A stretch of 54,965 bases of DNA from assembly GCA_030065635.1 (NCBI GenBank), contig JASJDJ010000026.1, forward strand, positions 1 to 54,965. Reading direction: 5' to 3'. This document shows, piece by piece, positions 37,269 to 46,339 of the stretch; within the stretch, counting starts at the first letter, position 1, and every line of letters begins with the position of its first letter. The position numbers were made by a program, and so were the translations under genes. This DNA is from Xenococcaceae cyanobacterium MO_188.B32 (GTDB lineage: Bacteria; Cyanobacteriota; Cyanobacteriia; Cyanobacteriales; Xenococcaceae). The notes below the pieces were generated by a model. The model saw only the letters and a list, made by a program, of their open reading frames with translations. It was not told where the DNA came from and made no database searches.

Positions 37269-38756
37269 ATGGTTAATTCTAATTATCTGCTCCAGGCAAT
37301 TTCCGCTTGCGAACAAGCTCTAGAATATCCTCAAGAAAAATCAGAAAAATTACAGCAAGCCTGTCACGATCTAGGCAATATTCTTCAAGGAATGGGAAGA
37401 TTTGATGAAGCTGTTCAATGGCACTCTCTAGCTTTAGATAGTCAGCCTAATAAAGTAGAAATATATGCTTATTTGGGTCAACTGCACATTAGCGAACAAA
37501 ACTGGAAGGGCGCGATCGCATCTTTAGAAAATGTATTGGAGTATCAACCCAATTCTGTCATAGCTTACTCTTACTTAGCACAAGTTTATGGTCATTTAGG
37601 GGAAAAAGAAACCGAAATAGAATACTGGTACGAAGCAGTTAATATCAGTCCCAATTTAATTAACGCTCGGGGATATCATAAGTTAGGAAGATTCCTACAA
37701 GCTCATGGTCAGTTAGATAAGGCTATTACCTGTTATCAGAGAGCGCGAGAGGATAAAAGTGATAATTTATGGGACGTAGAGTACCATTTGGCAGAAATTT
37801 GGCTTCAAAAAGGCGAATTAGACCAGTCTATTGCTATTTATCAGAATATTCTCCAGCAAGACCCTACGTATGCTAAAGCACACCATAAGCTAGGCACTAT
37901 TTACCTCCGACAAAAAAGCTACGAAGATGCCATTATAGCTTTTCGACAAGCTATTAAGCTAAAACCAGATTTTGCTTCAGCGTACCGCGATTTAGTTAAA
38001 ACTTTTATGCAACTAGACAGATTAGATGAGGCGATCGCTACTTGTCACGCTATTATCAATCTGGTTGAAGAATACCCTTGGGTTCACACTAATTTGGGTA
38101 ATATTTTACGCCAAAAAGGGGAATTAGATCGGGCTGCTGCCAGTTTCCAAAAAGCCTGTGCTTTACAAGGTTGGCAAGAATGTCAAACGAATAACTACTC
38201 TTTTACTGAAGATAATTTCAGTTTTCGTATTACTACTTGGGAATCTTGTTTGCAACCCCTGGCTAATCGACCGGGAATTCATATTTTAATTTTAGGCGAT
38301 CGACAAGAAATGAGTAGCTGTTGGTTACTCGATAAGATATTGACTCATCCTTCAGCCCAACTTACTTGTATTCAAGAAAGTAATAGCCAACAACTAGATG
38401 CTAATTTAGTTAAAACCAGAGCAGCAGAAAAAGTAACACGGCAAGTAGGTAATATTCATAAGTTAGCAAATTCTCTTGCTCCCGAGACTTTTGATGTAGT
38501 AATCGTACAAGATAAACGCAAACTAACTACTCGTGCTCGAGAAAATGCTAGTTTAGCCTGGAATTTAGCCAAATCAGATGGTTTAATTATTTTTAACGAC
38601 TATAGTAAAAATAATCCACATAACCAAAATAAGAATCCTCGCTTGGGTATAGAGCAGTTTTTATCATCGGTTCGAGACCAGTGGAGTGTTATGAGTAAAG
38701 CCCTTTATGCTAATCAGTTTATTATTCAGAAAAAAAGTAACTCCTCTACACCCTAG
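37269..38756 (+). CDS. TPR protein with methyltransferase-like C-terminus
   Basis: Encodes 495 residues. TPR units span about 15-305. The C-terminal 170 residues look like a class I methyltransferase fold of the kind fused to TPRs in cyanobacteria (SCWLLDKILTHPSAQLTCI; TFDVVIVQ; AWNLAKSDGLIIFNDY). The usual SAM-binding motif (E-x-G-x-x-x-G near GMSTCWLL) is LGDRQEMSSCWLL here, so the glycine loop is lost and catalysis is doubtful. It is likely cotranscribed with the TPR-GT61 gene and may be a scaffold for it. Confidence 0.7.
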   Translation: MVNSNYLLQAISACEQALEYPQEKSEKLQQACHDLGNILQGMGRFDEAVQWHSLALDSQPNKVEIYAYLGQLHISEQNWKGAIASLENVLEYQPNSVIAYSYLAQVYGHLGEKETEIEYWYEAVNISPNLINARGYHKLGRFLQAHGQLDKAITCYQRAREDKSDNLWDVEYHLAEIWLQKGELDQSIAIYQNILQQDPTYAKAHHKLGTIYLRQKSYEDAIIAFRQAIKLKPDFASAYRDLVKTFMQLDRLDEAIATCHAIINLVEEYPWVHTNLGNILRQKGELDRAAASFQKACALQGWQECQTNNYSFTEDNFSFRITTWESCLQPLANRPGIHILILGDRQEMSSCWLLDKILTHPSAQLTCIQESNSQQLDANLVKTRAAEKVTRQVGNIHKLANSLAPETFDVVIVQDKRKLTTRARENASLAWNLAKSDGLIIFNDYSKNNPHNQNKNPRLGIEQFLSSVRDQWSVMSKALYANQFIIQKKSNSSTP

Positions 38757-39229
38757 AACATCAATTTAGCATTCATAAATTCCTGGTTGGGTAAAATAGG
38801 AGATACGTACTCTTCGATATTCCTTGTCTCTCAAACTGTTCTTTTTGTCTCTTTTTTCCATAACTTTTGGGATTAAAGAACAGGTGTTTTAGAAGAGTCA
38901 TCGATTTGTGGCTACAAGCTACAAGCTTTTTAGTTACTTAGGGCTTGGGGAAAATATTTGAAAGTTTTTCCCCTACACCTAACTGTCGCACGGGTGCAAT
39001 CAAAAGTAGTTGGTGATTCGGAAAGGCGAGCGCCAACTATCTAAACTAAACCATTTAGTTTAGATAGAGAGAAAGAGGAGATTTGTGCAAGAGATGCCAT
39101 GAACTAGCGTTCACAACCCAGGGATGAAAGTCAAACTTTTGATTTTTGACCTTTGACTTTTGACTTTCAAGACAGTTCTTATGAGAAAATAGGGCTTTCA
39201 GACTTTGAAGGTTCAAGGGAAAAATACCG
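38757..39229. other. 473-bp intergenic region with several palindromes
   Basis: Between the TPR pair and cpcT. It holds TAGTTGG/CCAACTA arms (39007-39013 and 39033-39039), a strong hairpin at 39037-39067, and TTTTGAC-type heptamers near 39136-39170 with GAAAGTCAAA/TTTGACTTTC inverted ends. No ORF is supported. Confidence 0.6.
39037..39067. repeat. 14-bp perfect stem-loop
   Basis: CTATCTAAACTAAA, loop CCA, TTTAGTTTAGATAG. A purine-rich stretch with GAGGAG follows. There is no T run, so it is probably not an intrinsic terminator. Confidence 0.7.
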
Positions 39230-39832
39230 ATGACTCATTCTCAGGATATCGTCACTTTAGCTCGTTGGATGGCAGCAGATTTTAGTAATCAGGAGCAAGC
39301 TTTTGAAAATCCTCCTTTTTTCGCCCATATTCGCGTTTGCATGCGTCCTATCCCCGAAAATTTTTTGTCAGGAATAAGTCTTTTTTTAGAACAAGCCTAC
39401 GATTTTATGTTGAATCAACCCTATCGCTTGCGAGTTTTAGGATTAAAAATTGTTGACGATGTAATTGAATTAGAAAATTACAAAGTTAAGGAAGAGGAAA
39501 AGTTTTGGGGTGCTTCGAGAGATTTAGATAAATTACAAAATCTTACTCCCGATCTTTTAGAAAAAATGCCTGGTTGCGACATGACAGTAAAATGGACGGG
39601 ACAAAGTTTTCACGGTCAGATCAAACCAGGAAAATCTTGTATTGTCGAACGTAAAGGCAGAACAACTTATTTAGATAATAGTTTTGAAATTGATGCAGAA
39701 AAATTGATCAGTTACGACCGCGGAAGAGATCCAGAAACAGACGAACTAGTTTGGGGTTCGATCGCTGGTCCATTCCATTTTAAACGCTGGCACAATTTTG
39801 CTGACGAAGTCAATGGTTCGAGTAGCGAGTAG
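39230..39832 (+). CDS. cpcT: Phycocyanobilin lyase CpcT
   Basis: Encodes 200 residues. CpcT attaches phycocyanobilin to Cys153 of the phycocyanin beta subunit during phycobilisome assembly. The sequence is very close to known CpcT proteins: LARWMAADFSNQEQAFENPP, FFAHIRVCMRPIPE, LEQAYDFMLNQPYRLRV, YDRGRDPETDELVWGS, GPFHFKRWHNFADEV. The last codons (SSSE) and the TAG stop are built from GAGTAGC-type heptamer repeats, which continue past the gene, so repeat expansion has reset the C-terminus. Confidence 0.95.
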   Translation: MTHSQDIVTLARWMAADFSNQEQAFENPPFFAHIRVCMRPIPENFLSGISLFLEQAYDFMLNQPYRLRVLGLKIVDDVIELENYKVKEEEKFWGASRDLDKLQNLTPDLLEKMPGCDMTVKWTGQSFHGQIKPGKSCIVERKGRTTYLDNSFEIDAEKLISYDRGRDPETDELVWGSIAGPFHFKRWHNFADEVNGSSSE

Positions 39833-39840
39833 CGAGTAAC
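39815..39840. repeat. Heptamer repeats (CGAGTAG)n at the cpcT stop
   Basis: Three near-perfect CGAGTAG/CGAGTAA units span the last codons and stop of cpcT. Confidence 0.75.
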
Positions 39841-40033
39841 TAATCCCCAATCCCTAATTCCCATCACCAAAGATAAATGGTATTACCGTTTATTAACATT
39901 AATCCAGAAAACTTCAAAAATAAATTGTAATTAATTAACTTATCGGAAGTAATCTAGAGAATTGATTAACTGATAAGATATGTTTCCCTTCTCATCGAAC
40001 AATAGATCGTGTTAAATCGGTGAATATAATAAT

Positions 40034-41113
40034 ATGGGCGCAAGGAAACGTATCGGTATCCTTACTAGTGGGGGAGACTGTGCTGGCTTAAATGCGGTAA
40101 TTCGGGCGGTTACCCGTTGTGCTGTCGGTCTTTATGATTGGGAAGTATTGGGTATCTGTAAAGCAACTCATGGTTTGATGAGTCGTCCGCCTCAAGCAAT
40201 TAACTTGGAGATTAGTAGAGTAGACCCCATTTTAACTATGGGCGGAACCATTTTAGGTACTACCAATAAAGGAGACCCCTTTGCTTTTCCCATGTCTGAT
40301 GGTAGCTTAAGCAACCGCTCAGAAGAAATTATTGCAGGTTATCATCATTTGGGTTTAGATGCTCTCATTGGGATTGGCGGAGACGGAAGTTTAGCTATTT
40401 TACGCAAACTGGCTCAACAAGGGGGCATAAATTTAGTAGGAATTCCCAAAACCATTGATAATGACGTGGGTATTACCGAACGTTCTATTGGTTTTGATAC
40501 CGCAGTTAATATTGCTACAGAAGCTATCGATCGCGTCCATTTTACCGCAGCTAGTCATAGTCGGGTAATGATTGTGGAAGTTATGGGCAGAGATGCGGGA
40601 CATATTGCCCTCAATGCTGGTATTGCAGGAGGAGCAGATATAATTCTCATCCCCGAAATTCCCAGTAAATTAGAGAGAATCTGTACCCACATTAAAAAAC
40701 GGCAAGCACAAGGTAAAGATTATTCTATTGCCGTTGTTTCTGAAGCTGTTTGTACGGAAACAGGAGAGTCAATACAACAAGGGCATTTTGATGATTGTCG
40801 TCTTGGTGGTATCGGTCAGTATGTTGCCGAACAAATTACAAAAATAAGTGGTGCAGAAACTAGGGTAACTGTTTTAGGACATACTCAACGGGGTGGTATT
40901 TCTTCTCCTCTCGATCGTATTTTGGCTTCTGCTTTTGGGGTAGCAGCAGTAGAACTAATTGCTCAAGACAAATATGATTACATGGTCACTTGGCAAAATC
41001 GACAAGTACAGAGCGTGCCTATTGCTGAAGCAATTAAAGACTATCGTGCCGTCGATCCTCAAGATACCTTAGTTAAAACAGCCAGAGGCTTGGGTATTTG
41101 TTTTGGCGATTAG
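40034..41113 (+). CDS. pfkA: 6-phosphofructokinase, ATP-type
   Basis: Encodes 359 residues. It phosphorylates fructose 6-phosphate in glycolysis. Motifs: GILTSGGDCAGLNAVIR (8-24), GGDGS (115-119), GIPKTIDND (137-144), MGRDAGHIA and GHTQRGG. Gly in GGDGS marks ATP use (PPi enzymes have GGDDT), while Lys before TIDND is shared with PPi enzymes. This Gly/Lys mix is known from one ATP-dependent PFK clade. Monocistronic, ATG start. Confidence 0.9.
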   Translation: MGARKRIGILTSGGDCAGLNAVIRAVTRCAVGLYDWEVLGICKATHGLMSRPPQAINLEISRVDPILTMGGTILGTTNKGDPFAFPMSDGSLSNRSEEIIAGYHHLGLDALIGIGGDGSLAILRKLAQQGGINLVGIPKTIDNDVGITERSIGFDTAVNIATEAIDRVHFTAASHSRVMIVEVMGRDAGHIALNAGIAGGADIILIPEIPSKLERICTHIKKRQAQGKDYSIAVVSEAVCTETGESIQQGHFDDCRLGGIGQYVAEQITKISGAETRVTVLGHTQRGGISSPLDRILASAFGVAAVELIAQDKYDYMVTWQNRQVQSVPIAEAIKDYRAVDPQDTLVKTARGLGICFGD

Positions 41114-41252
41114 TTTTCAACTAATTCTTTTGATAATTAATAAAAATTTAACCAAAACAATAGTAATCTGAATAATTTTTTCTGCCAGCAGACTTAGGAA
41201 GCATATCACTCTATGAAAAAAATTAACTTGTTGTTGCTGAGATTAATTTTTT

Positions 41253-42302
41253 ATGAAACGCAGGTCTTTTCTTCAAATATCTTTAGCGAGTGCATTGCTT
41301 CCTTCTCTTATCGGCTCGGGTTGTAGCGATTCTAGTGAGCAAAATACTTCGGGTACTACCTCGTCACAAGCAGAACAACCACAGTCACTAATATTAACTA
41401 CAGCTACTACAGGAGGAACTTACTATCCTGTTGGTGTTGCCATTGCGACTTTAATTAGTAACAAAACACCACTCAAAATGAATGCGATTAATTCAGCAGG
41501 TTCGGCAGAAAATATTCAACTGCTAAAAAATAAAGAAGCAGATTTAGCAATTTTACAGGGTTTATTTGGGGCAATGGCATGGTCGGGCACTGGTAAATAT
41601 GAAGGCAAACCCGAGCAGGAATTTCGTGCTATCACTTTACTCTGGCAAAACGTAGAGCATTTCGTGATTCCCAAACAATTTGCGACAACAGGGAATATTG
41701 AGGATTTAAATAATATTAAGGCAAAATCTTTCTCTATTGGTAAACGTGGTTCTGGTACAGAAATTTCTGGTCGTACTATTCTGACAGAGTTGGGTTTTGA
41801 TGTGGAACAAGATTTTCGTCCAGAATATATCGGTTATTCTGAGTCGGCAGCAGCACTACAGGATGGTCGCATCGCGGGCATGAATATTCCTGCTGGCGTA
41901 CCCGCTTCTGCTATAACTCAATCTTATGCAGCAATGGGAGCAGATAAAATAGCTATTTTGGAATTTACCGACTCTCAACTAGCCAAGATTAATGCCACTT
42001 TTCCTGTCTGGCAACCTTATCAAATAGAAGCTGGGGCTTATCCCGGTCAAGAGCAAGCAATTCAAACCATTGCTCAATCAAATTTTTTAGCAGTACATCC
42101 TAGTATTGATGATGAAACTGTCTATCAAATCACTAAAACTATTTATGAGAACTTGAGCGAACTACAAGAATTTCATCAGGCAACTAAAGAAATGAGTTTA
42201 GATAAAGCTATTTCTGGTTTGACTACTCCCTTACATCCAGGTGCAGTTAAATATTATCAAGAACAAGGATTGGAAATTCCCGCTAATTTGCTTGCTAGTT
42301 AA
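41253..42302 (+). CDS. TAXI-family TRAP solute-binding protein
   Basis: Encodes 349 residues. The N-terminus combines a twin-arginine-like KRRSF with a lipobox ending GSGC (Cys at about 24), so it is probably an exported lipoprotein. The mature protein has the TAXI signature: LILTTATTGGTYYPVGVAIA, NSAGSAENIQLLKNKEADLAILQG, IGKRGSGTEISGRTIL. It captures the substrate (possibly an organic or amino acid; not predictable) for the permease 74 bp downstream. The pair is an operon. Confidence 0.88.
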   Translation: MKRRSFLQISLASALLPSLIGSGCSDSSEQNTSGTTSSQAEQPQSLILTTATTGGTYYPVGVAIATLISNKTPLKMNAINSAGSAENIQLLKNKEADLAILQGLFGAMAWSGTGKYEGKPEQEFRAITLLWQNVEHFVIPKQFATTGNIEDLNNIKAKSFSIGKRGSGTEISGRTILTELGFDVEQDFRPEYIGYSESAAALQDGRIAGMNIPAGVPASAITQSYAAMGADKIAILEFTDSQLAKINATFPVWQPYQIEAGAYPGQEQAIQTIAQSNFLAVHPSIDDETVYQITKTIYENLSELQEFHQATKEMSLDKAISGLTTPLHPGAVKYYQEQGLEIPANLLAS

Positions 42303-42376
42303 AACCAGGTGAGAGTTTGATTCAGAACAGTTAAATTAAGCTAAAAGCTAATAACTAATAGCTAAGAGCTATTAAA

Positions 42377-44203
42377 ATGTCGGCAAAAAATAAACTACAG
42401 CCTGTTATTTATTGGTTAGCTATTGCTATCTCTGGATTTCATCTTTGGGTTAATACTTTTGGCACAATTAGTGAATTTTGGCGTAATAGCTTTCATCTCG
42501 GATTTTTGGGTGCTTTAGGTTTTTTCATCTACCCTTTTCGTTCTGTCCGCAGTTCTCGTTTATGGACAATTATTGATGTCTTGCTCGGTATTTTGATGAT
42601 AGCTACGGCTATTTATTTTATTTTAGCTGAAAACGCTGTAATTGAGCGTAATTTAGAACTTACAGTTATTGATTCTCTTGTCGGCGCGATCGCTATTATC
42701 TTAACTCTAGAATTAGGACGAAGAACATCGGGAATTATTATTCCTTTCCTCAGCTTGTTTTGTCTTAGCTATGTTTTTTGGTGGGGAAAATTTATTAACG
42801 GTGCTTTTTATTTTCGCGGGATGACTTTAAATAGAGTTCTTTATCGAATGTGTTTTACCGATGAAGGACTTTTTGGCAATACTGCTTCAATTTCCTCGAC
42901 CTCTGTCTATATGTTTGTTTTATTCGCCTCTTTTTTACTTAAATCTGGCGGTACTGATTTTATTATCAATTTAGCAAGAATTGTAACGGGAAAAATAGCA
43001 GGAGGCTCTGGGTTAGTAGCAGTAGTAGCTTCAGGATTGATGGGGACAATTTCTGGCAGCGCACTAGCCAATACTGTTGCCACTGGTTCAATTACCATTC
43101 CTATGATGAAAAAGAATGGCTTCAAAGCTCCTTTTGCTGCGGGAGTCGAGGCAGCAGCTTCGGTAGGCGGGCAATTGATGCCTCCAGTAATGGGGGCAGG
43201 AGCTTTTATTATGGCTCAATTCACTGGTTTGCCCTATCAAACTATTATTGCTGTGGCTTTTCTTCCTGCTGTTATGTACTTTGCTACCGTTGGCTTCTAT
43301 GTTTGGCTAGAAGCCCATCAAAGAAAGCTAGAAAATTTGAATGAAACTCATACTATTTCTTTAAGAAGTATAGGCAGAGAAGGAATTTCCTTTATCCTGC
43401 CGATTTTACTGCTAATAATTTTATTAATCTTAGGTTATACTCCCACTTACGCTGCGGGCTATAGCATTATCGCCGTATTTATAAGCTCTTGGTTTAGTCA
43501 GCATCACCCCATGGGTATTAGAGATGTTCTCGATGCTTTAGCTTTAGGAGCAGAAAATATGGTTGTCACGGGGATTTTACTGGTAGCAGCAGGATTAATT
43601 ATTGGCAGTATTGCCATGACAGGAGTATCGATTACTTTTTCGGGAATATTAATTGATTGGTCTGGTGGTAACTTATTTTTAGCCCTGGTAATGATTACCC
43701 TAGCTTCTCTGGTTTTAGGTATGGGTTTACCCGTGACTGCTGCTTATATCATGCTAGCGGTTTTAGCAGCCCCAGCTTTAGAAAATATGGGAGTATCATT
43801 ACTAGCTGCTCACATGATTATCTTTTGGCTATCACAAGATTCTAATATTACCCCTCCTGTTTGTCTGGCAGCTTATGCAGCAGCAGGAATTGCTAAAACT
43901 TCGTCAGCAGCTACCGCCATAGAAGCAATTAAGTTAGCTAAGGGCTTATATATCATACCTTTGTTATTTGCTTTTACTCCTTTAATTGATGGTAGTTGGA
44001 GCGAACAGTTAGCAGTATTTGCCTTTGGTTTAGTAGGGCTTTTTGTACTCACTGCTGCTATATCTGGCTATTTTGGTCGAAGAATTAACAAGCTAGAAAG
44101 AATTGGCTTATTTGGTATATCATTAATGTTTTTTTATCCCAATACCTTAGTATATATCGTTGGTTTGCTGCTGCTGTTGCTTTGGCGGTTTTTGGCTTTC
44201 TAA
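42377..44203 (+). CDS. TRAP transporter fused permease (4TM-12TM)
   Basis: Encodes 608 residues with about 16 hydrophobic helices: DctQ-like helices in the first 130 residues fused to a DctM-like large subunit. Characteristic segments are GGSGLVAVVASGLMGTISGSALANTVATG, EAAASVGGQLMPPVMGAGAF and LGMGLPVTAAYIMLAVLAAPA. It imports an organic solute using an ion gradient with the TAXI binding protein encoded upstream. Heptamer-like AGCTAATAACT repeats lie between the two genes. Confidence 0.9.
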   Translation: MSAKNKLQPVIYWLAIAISGFHLWVNTFGTISEFWRNSFHLGFLGALGFFIYPFRSVRSSRLWTIIDVLLGILMIATAIYFILAENAVIERNLELTVIDSLVGAIAIILTLELGRRTSGIIIPFLSLFCLSYVFWWGKFINGAFYFRGMTLNRVLYRMCFTDEGLFGNTASISSTSVYMFVLFASFLLKSGGTDFIINLARIVTGKIAGGSGLVAVVASGLMGTISGSALANTVATGSITIPMMKKNGFKAPFAAGVEAAASVGGQLMPPVMGAGAFIMAQFTGLPYQTIIAVAFLPAVMYFATVGFYVWLEAHQRKLENLNETHTISLRSIGREGISFILPILLLIILLILGYTPTYAAGYSIIAVFISSWFSQHHPMGIRDVLDALALGAENMVVTGILLVAAGLIIGSIAMTGVSITFSGILIDWSGGNLFLALVMITLASLVLGMGLPVTAAYIMLAVLAAPALENMGVSLLAAHMIIFWLSQDSNITPPVCLAAYAAAGIAKTSSAATAIEAIKLAKGLYIIPLLFAFTPLIDGSWSEQLAVFAFGLVGLFVLTAAISGYFGRRINKLERIGLFGISLMFFYPNTLVYIVGLLLLLLWRFLAF

Positions 44204-44323
44204 TTGGTACAAATCCTGCTCGATTAATTTTTGACCTTCTTCTGAAAGTAGTAAATTAGGGTTTGCTATTCCTGCTAGCTCATCGATCGAAATATCGATC
44301 GCTATTAACGAAAATTGGTATTA
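44204..44323 (-). pseudogene. Small minus-strand coding remnant
   Basis: On the minus strand, the gap between the TRAP permease and the UbiB-like gene reads SLIAIDISIDELAGIANPNL, then LLSEEGQKLIEQDLYQLES, without a stop. The frame continues a further 14 codons into the antisense of the permease end. It has no ATG; upstream it meets a TAA inside the dispersed AAATTGGTATTAGAT sequence. The composition looks protein-like. It may be the tail of a gene cut off by the repeat. No family recognised. Confidence 0.3.
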
Positions 44324-44325
44324 GA

Positions 44326-46029
44326 TTACTTTTTCACCAATCTTCGATCTAGTCTTTCTTTGATAGCTAGACGAATTAATGAGCGCATCAATAAAATAAA
44401 CCAAAATAAAGAAAAGCAAAATAAAGCGATCGCGCTTCCTTTATAGTTATGCACTAGTAAAATAGTAGCGGAAATAGCGGAAAAACCAGTTATACCAGTA
44501 TAGATTAAACTTTTAACTCCTAATTGAATTCTGTTAAGAATACGGTCGCTTTCTAAAGGACGAACTCTTACTTGTAGCTCTCCTAATTCTAAGCGTGATT
44601 CTAAACGACTGAGCAGTAATTCCGTGCGAGTAGGTTTATTAAATCTGTACTGCAAAAAATCTTTAGTTTGTCTGGCTAAAGTTTTGAGTAAGCTAGTTTT
44701 ACCCTCCGAAAAAGCAAGACTTTTAATAAAAGGTTGAGCAGCAGCTAACAAATTGTATTGAGGATCGAGGGCGCGGGCAATACCATCTAGAGTAGTAAGC
44801 GATTTAATAATAAAAGTCATCTGAGGAGGTAAGCGAAATGGTTGTTGCTCGAACATTAAATATATTTCACTTGATAGCTGTTCAAAAGCTTTAACATCGA
44901 TGGGTTTATCGGTAAATTCTTCTAAAATAAAAGCTACCATCCGCTTGATTGGGGTCAGATCGGAAACTGGTTCGATTAACCCCATATAAATTAAAGTTTG
45001 TACTACCTCGTTAGTGTCTTTTTTTAAGACAGCAAAAAATGTTTTGACCATTTGATCTTGGGCGATCGCTTTAACTTCTGCCATCGTGCCAAAATCATAG
45101 AAAATAATTTCTCCTTTTCCACTTACTGCCATATTACCTGGATGGGGATCGGATTGAAAAAACCCATCTTCTAATAATTGTTTGAGATAACAAGTAATTC
45201 CCAACTGAATCACTTCTTTAGTATTAATATGACTGGCTTCTAAACTAGCGCGATCGTCTATTTTTATACCTGGTAAATATTCTAAAGTTAGAACTTTTTT
45301 AGTAGTGTATTGCCAATAAACTTTAGGAACAATTACCCGACTATATTCTTGAAAATTACTCCGAAAACGATCGGCATTTTTACCCTCGTGAATATAATCT
45401 ATTTCTAAATATAAAAGCTCAAAAAATTCTCGATAAATTGCTTCCAGATTATATTTTCTAATTTTAGGAAAAAAGCGATTGAGAAGTCGAACTAAACGAT
45501 GTAAAATTTCAAAATCTAAATTAAATAGTTTTTCTAAACTAGGACGCTGTACCTTAACAACTACATCTTCTCCAGTATGCAGCCTCGCTCTGTGTACTTG
45601 CCCTAAACTAGCAGCAGCCAAAGGAAGAGACTCAAAATCGCGAAATAGAGTATAAATTGGTTTACCTAATTCTTCTTCAATTACAGCAATCGCTAATTCT
45701 GAACTAAAAGGCGGTACCCTATCTTGTAATTTTCCTAATTCTTCTACATATTCTAAAGGAATGAGATCGGCACGGGTAGATAAAGACTGTCCAATTTTAA
45801 TAAAAGTAGCTCCCAAATCTAGCAAATTTTTGACTAACCACTTAGCCCGACGATGTCTTTGTTTAGAAAAATTATTCCCGACTGCATTATCCCACCACAA
45901 AAAAAACGATAACTTAAAAGCCACACCAAAAATTTTTCCCTGACGAGTCAAAGGGGAGAAACCAAAATTTTGCCAAGACAATTTAGGCGGGTTTATTTTG
46001 GTGAGCATATTTTTCCCTTGGTGATTCAT
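44326..46029 (-). CDS. UbiB/ABC1 (AarF) family atypical kinase
   Basis: Encodes 567 residues from the ATG at 46029. A second in-frame ATG at 46008 has a better ribosome site (AAGGGA, 5 bases upstream) and would give 560. UbiB-like features: KxGQ motif in FIKIGQSLSTRADLIP, an Ala-rich loop AAASLGQVHRA, VVVKVQRP (Lys), HPGNMAVSGKGEIIFYDFG (ExD/DFG region). C-terminal hydrophobic helices (about 505-550) anchor it. In cyanobacteria this family is tied to quinone or prenyl-lipid metabolism and stress; the substrate is unknown. Confidence 0.88.
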   Translation of the reverse strand: MNHQGKNMLTKINPPKLSWQNFGFSPLTRQGKIFGVAFKLSFFLWWDNAVGNNFSKQRHRRAKWLVKNLLDLGATFIKIGQSLSTRADLIPLEYVEELGKLQDRVPPFSSELAIAVIEEELGKPIYTLFRDFESLPLAAASLGQVHRARLHTGEDVVVKVQRPSLEKLFNLDFEILHRLVRLLNRFFPKIRKYNLEAIYREFFELLYLEIDYIHEGKNADRFRSNFQEYSRVIVPKVYWQYTTKKVLTLEYLPGIKIDDRASLEASHINTKEVIQLGITCYLKQLLEDGFFQSDPHPGNMAVSGKGEIIFYDFGTMAEVKAIAQDQMVKTFFAVLKKDTNEVVQTLIYMGLIEPVSDLTPIKRMVAFILEEFTDKPIDVKAFEQLSSEIYLMFEQQPFRLPPQMTFIIKSLTTLDGIARALDPQYNLLAAAQPFIKSLAFSEGKTSLLKTLARQTKDFLQYRFNKPTRTELLLSRLESRLELGELQVRVRPLESDRILNRIQLGVKSLIYTGITGFSAISATILLVHNYKGSAIALFCFSLFWFILLMRSLIRLAIKERLDRRLVKK

Positions 46030-46339
46030 TCAAACCCGCTATTACCACCCTATTACTAAAAAATTATATTAACCGTTATCAAGTATAGCTAAATGTTTTC
46101 TTGCTGTGAGGGAAGATTTTACCAGAATAAGGCTTATATATTGTCTAAGTGGGCAAACCTCAGTTTTAACTCATCAAGACACTCAAAAACCAACTTTGTC
46201 CACTTCTACAAAGGCGCGATCGCGCTTAAAAAAAGTAATTATTTCAAAATAGTGCGACCGCGCCTTCGTAGCGATTGTCTTGAATGTTAAATTATTTTCG
46301 TCGAATTAGGCGAGCGCACTATTTTGTCAATACTAGGAA
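46030..46339. other. 310-bp gap with an 82-bp palindromic element
   Basis: Between the UbiB-like gene and the histidine kinase gene. It contains HIP1-containing GCGCGATCGCGC (46214-46225) and the element below. The short open frames here are low in coding character. Confidence 0.5.
46245..46326. mobile_element. 82-bp element with 12-bp perfect inverted ends
   Basis: CAAAATAGTGCG (46245-46256) and CGCACTATTTTG (46315-46326). The interior is non-coding and GC-richer than its flanks. Size and ends fit a miniature non-autonomous element. No clear target duplication was identified. It ends 13 bp from the 3' end of the kinase gene. Confidence 0.55.
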
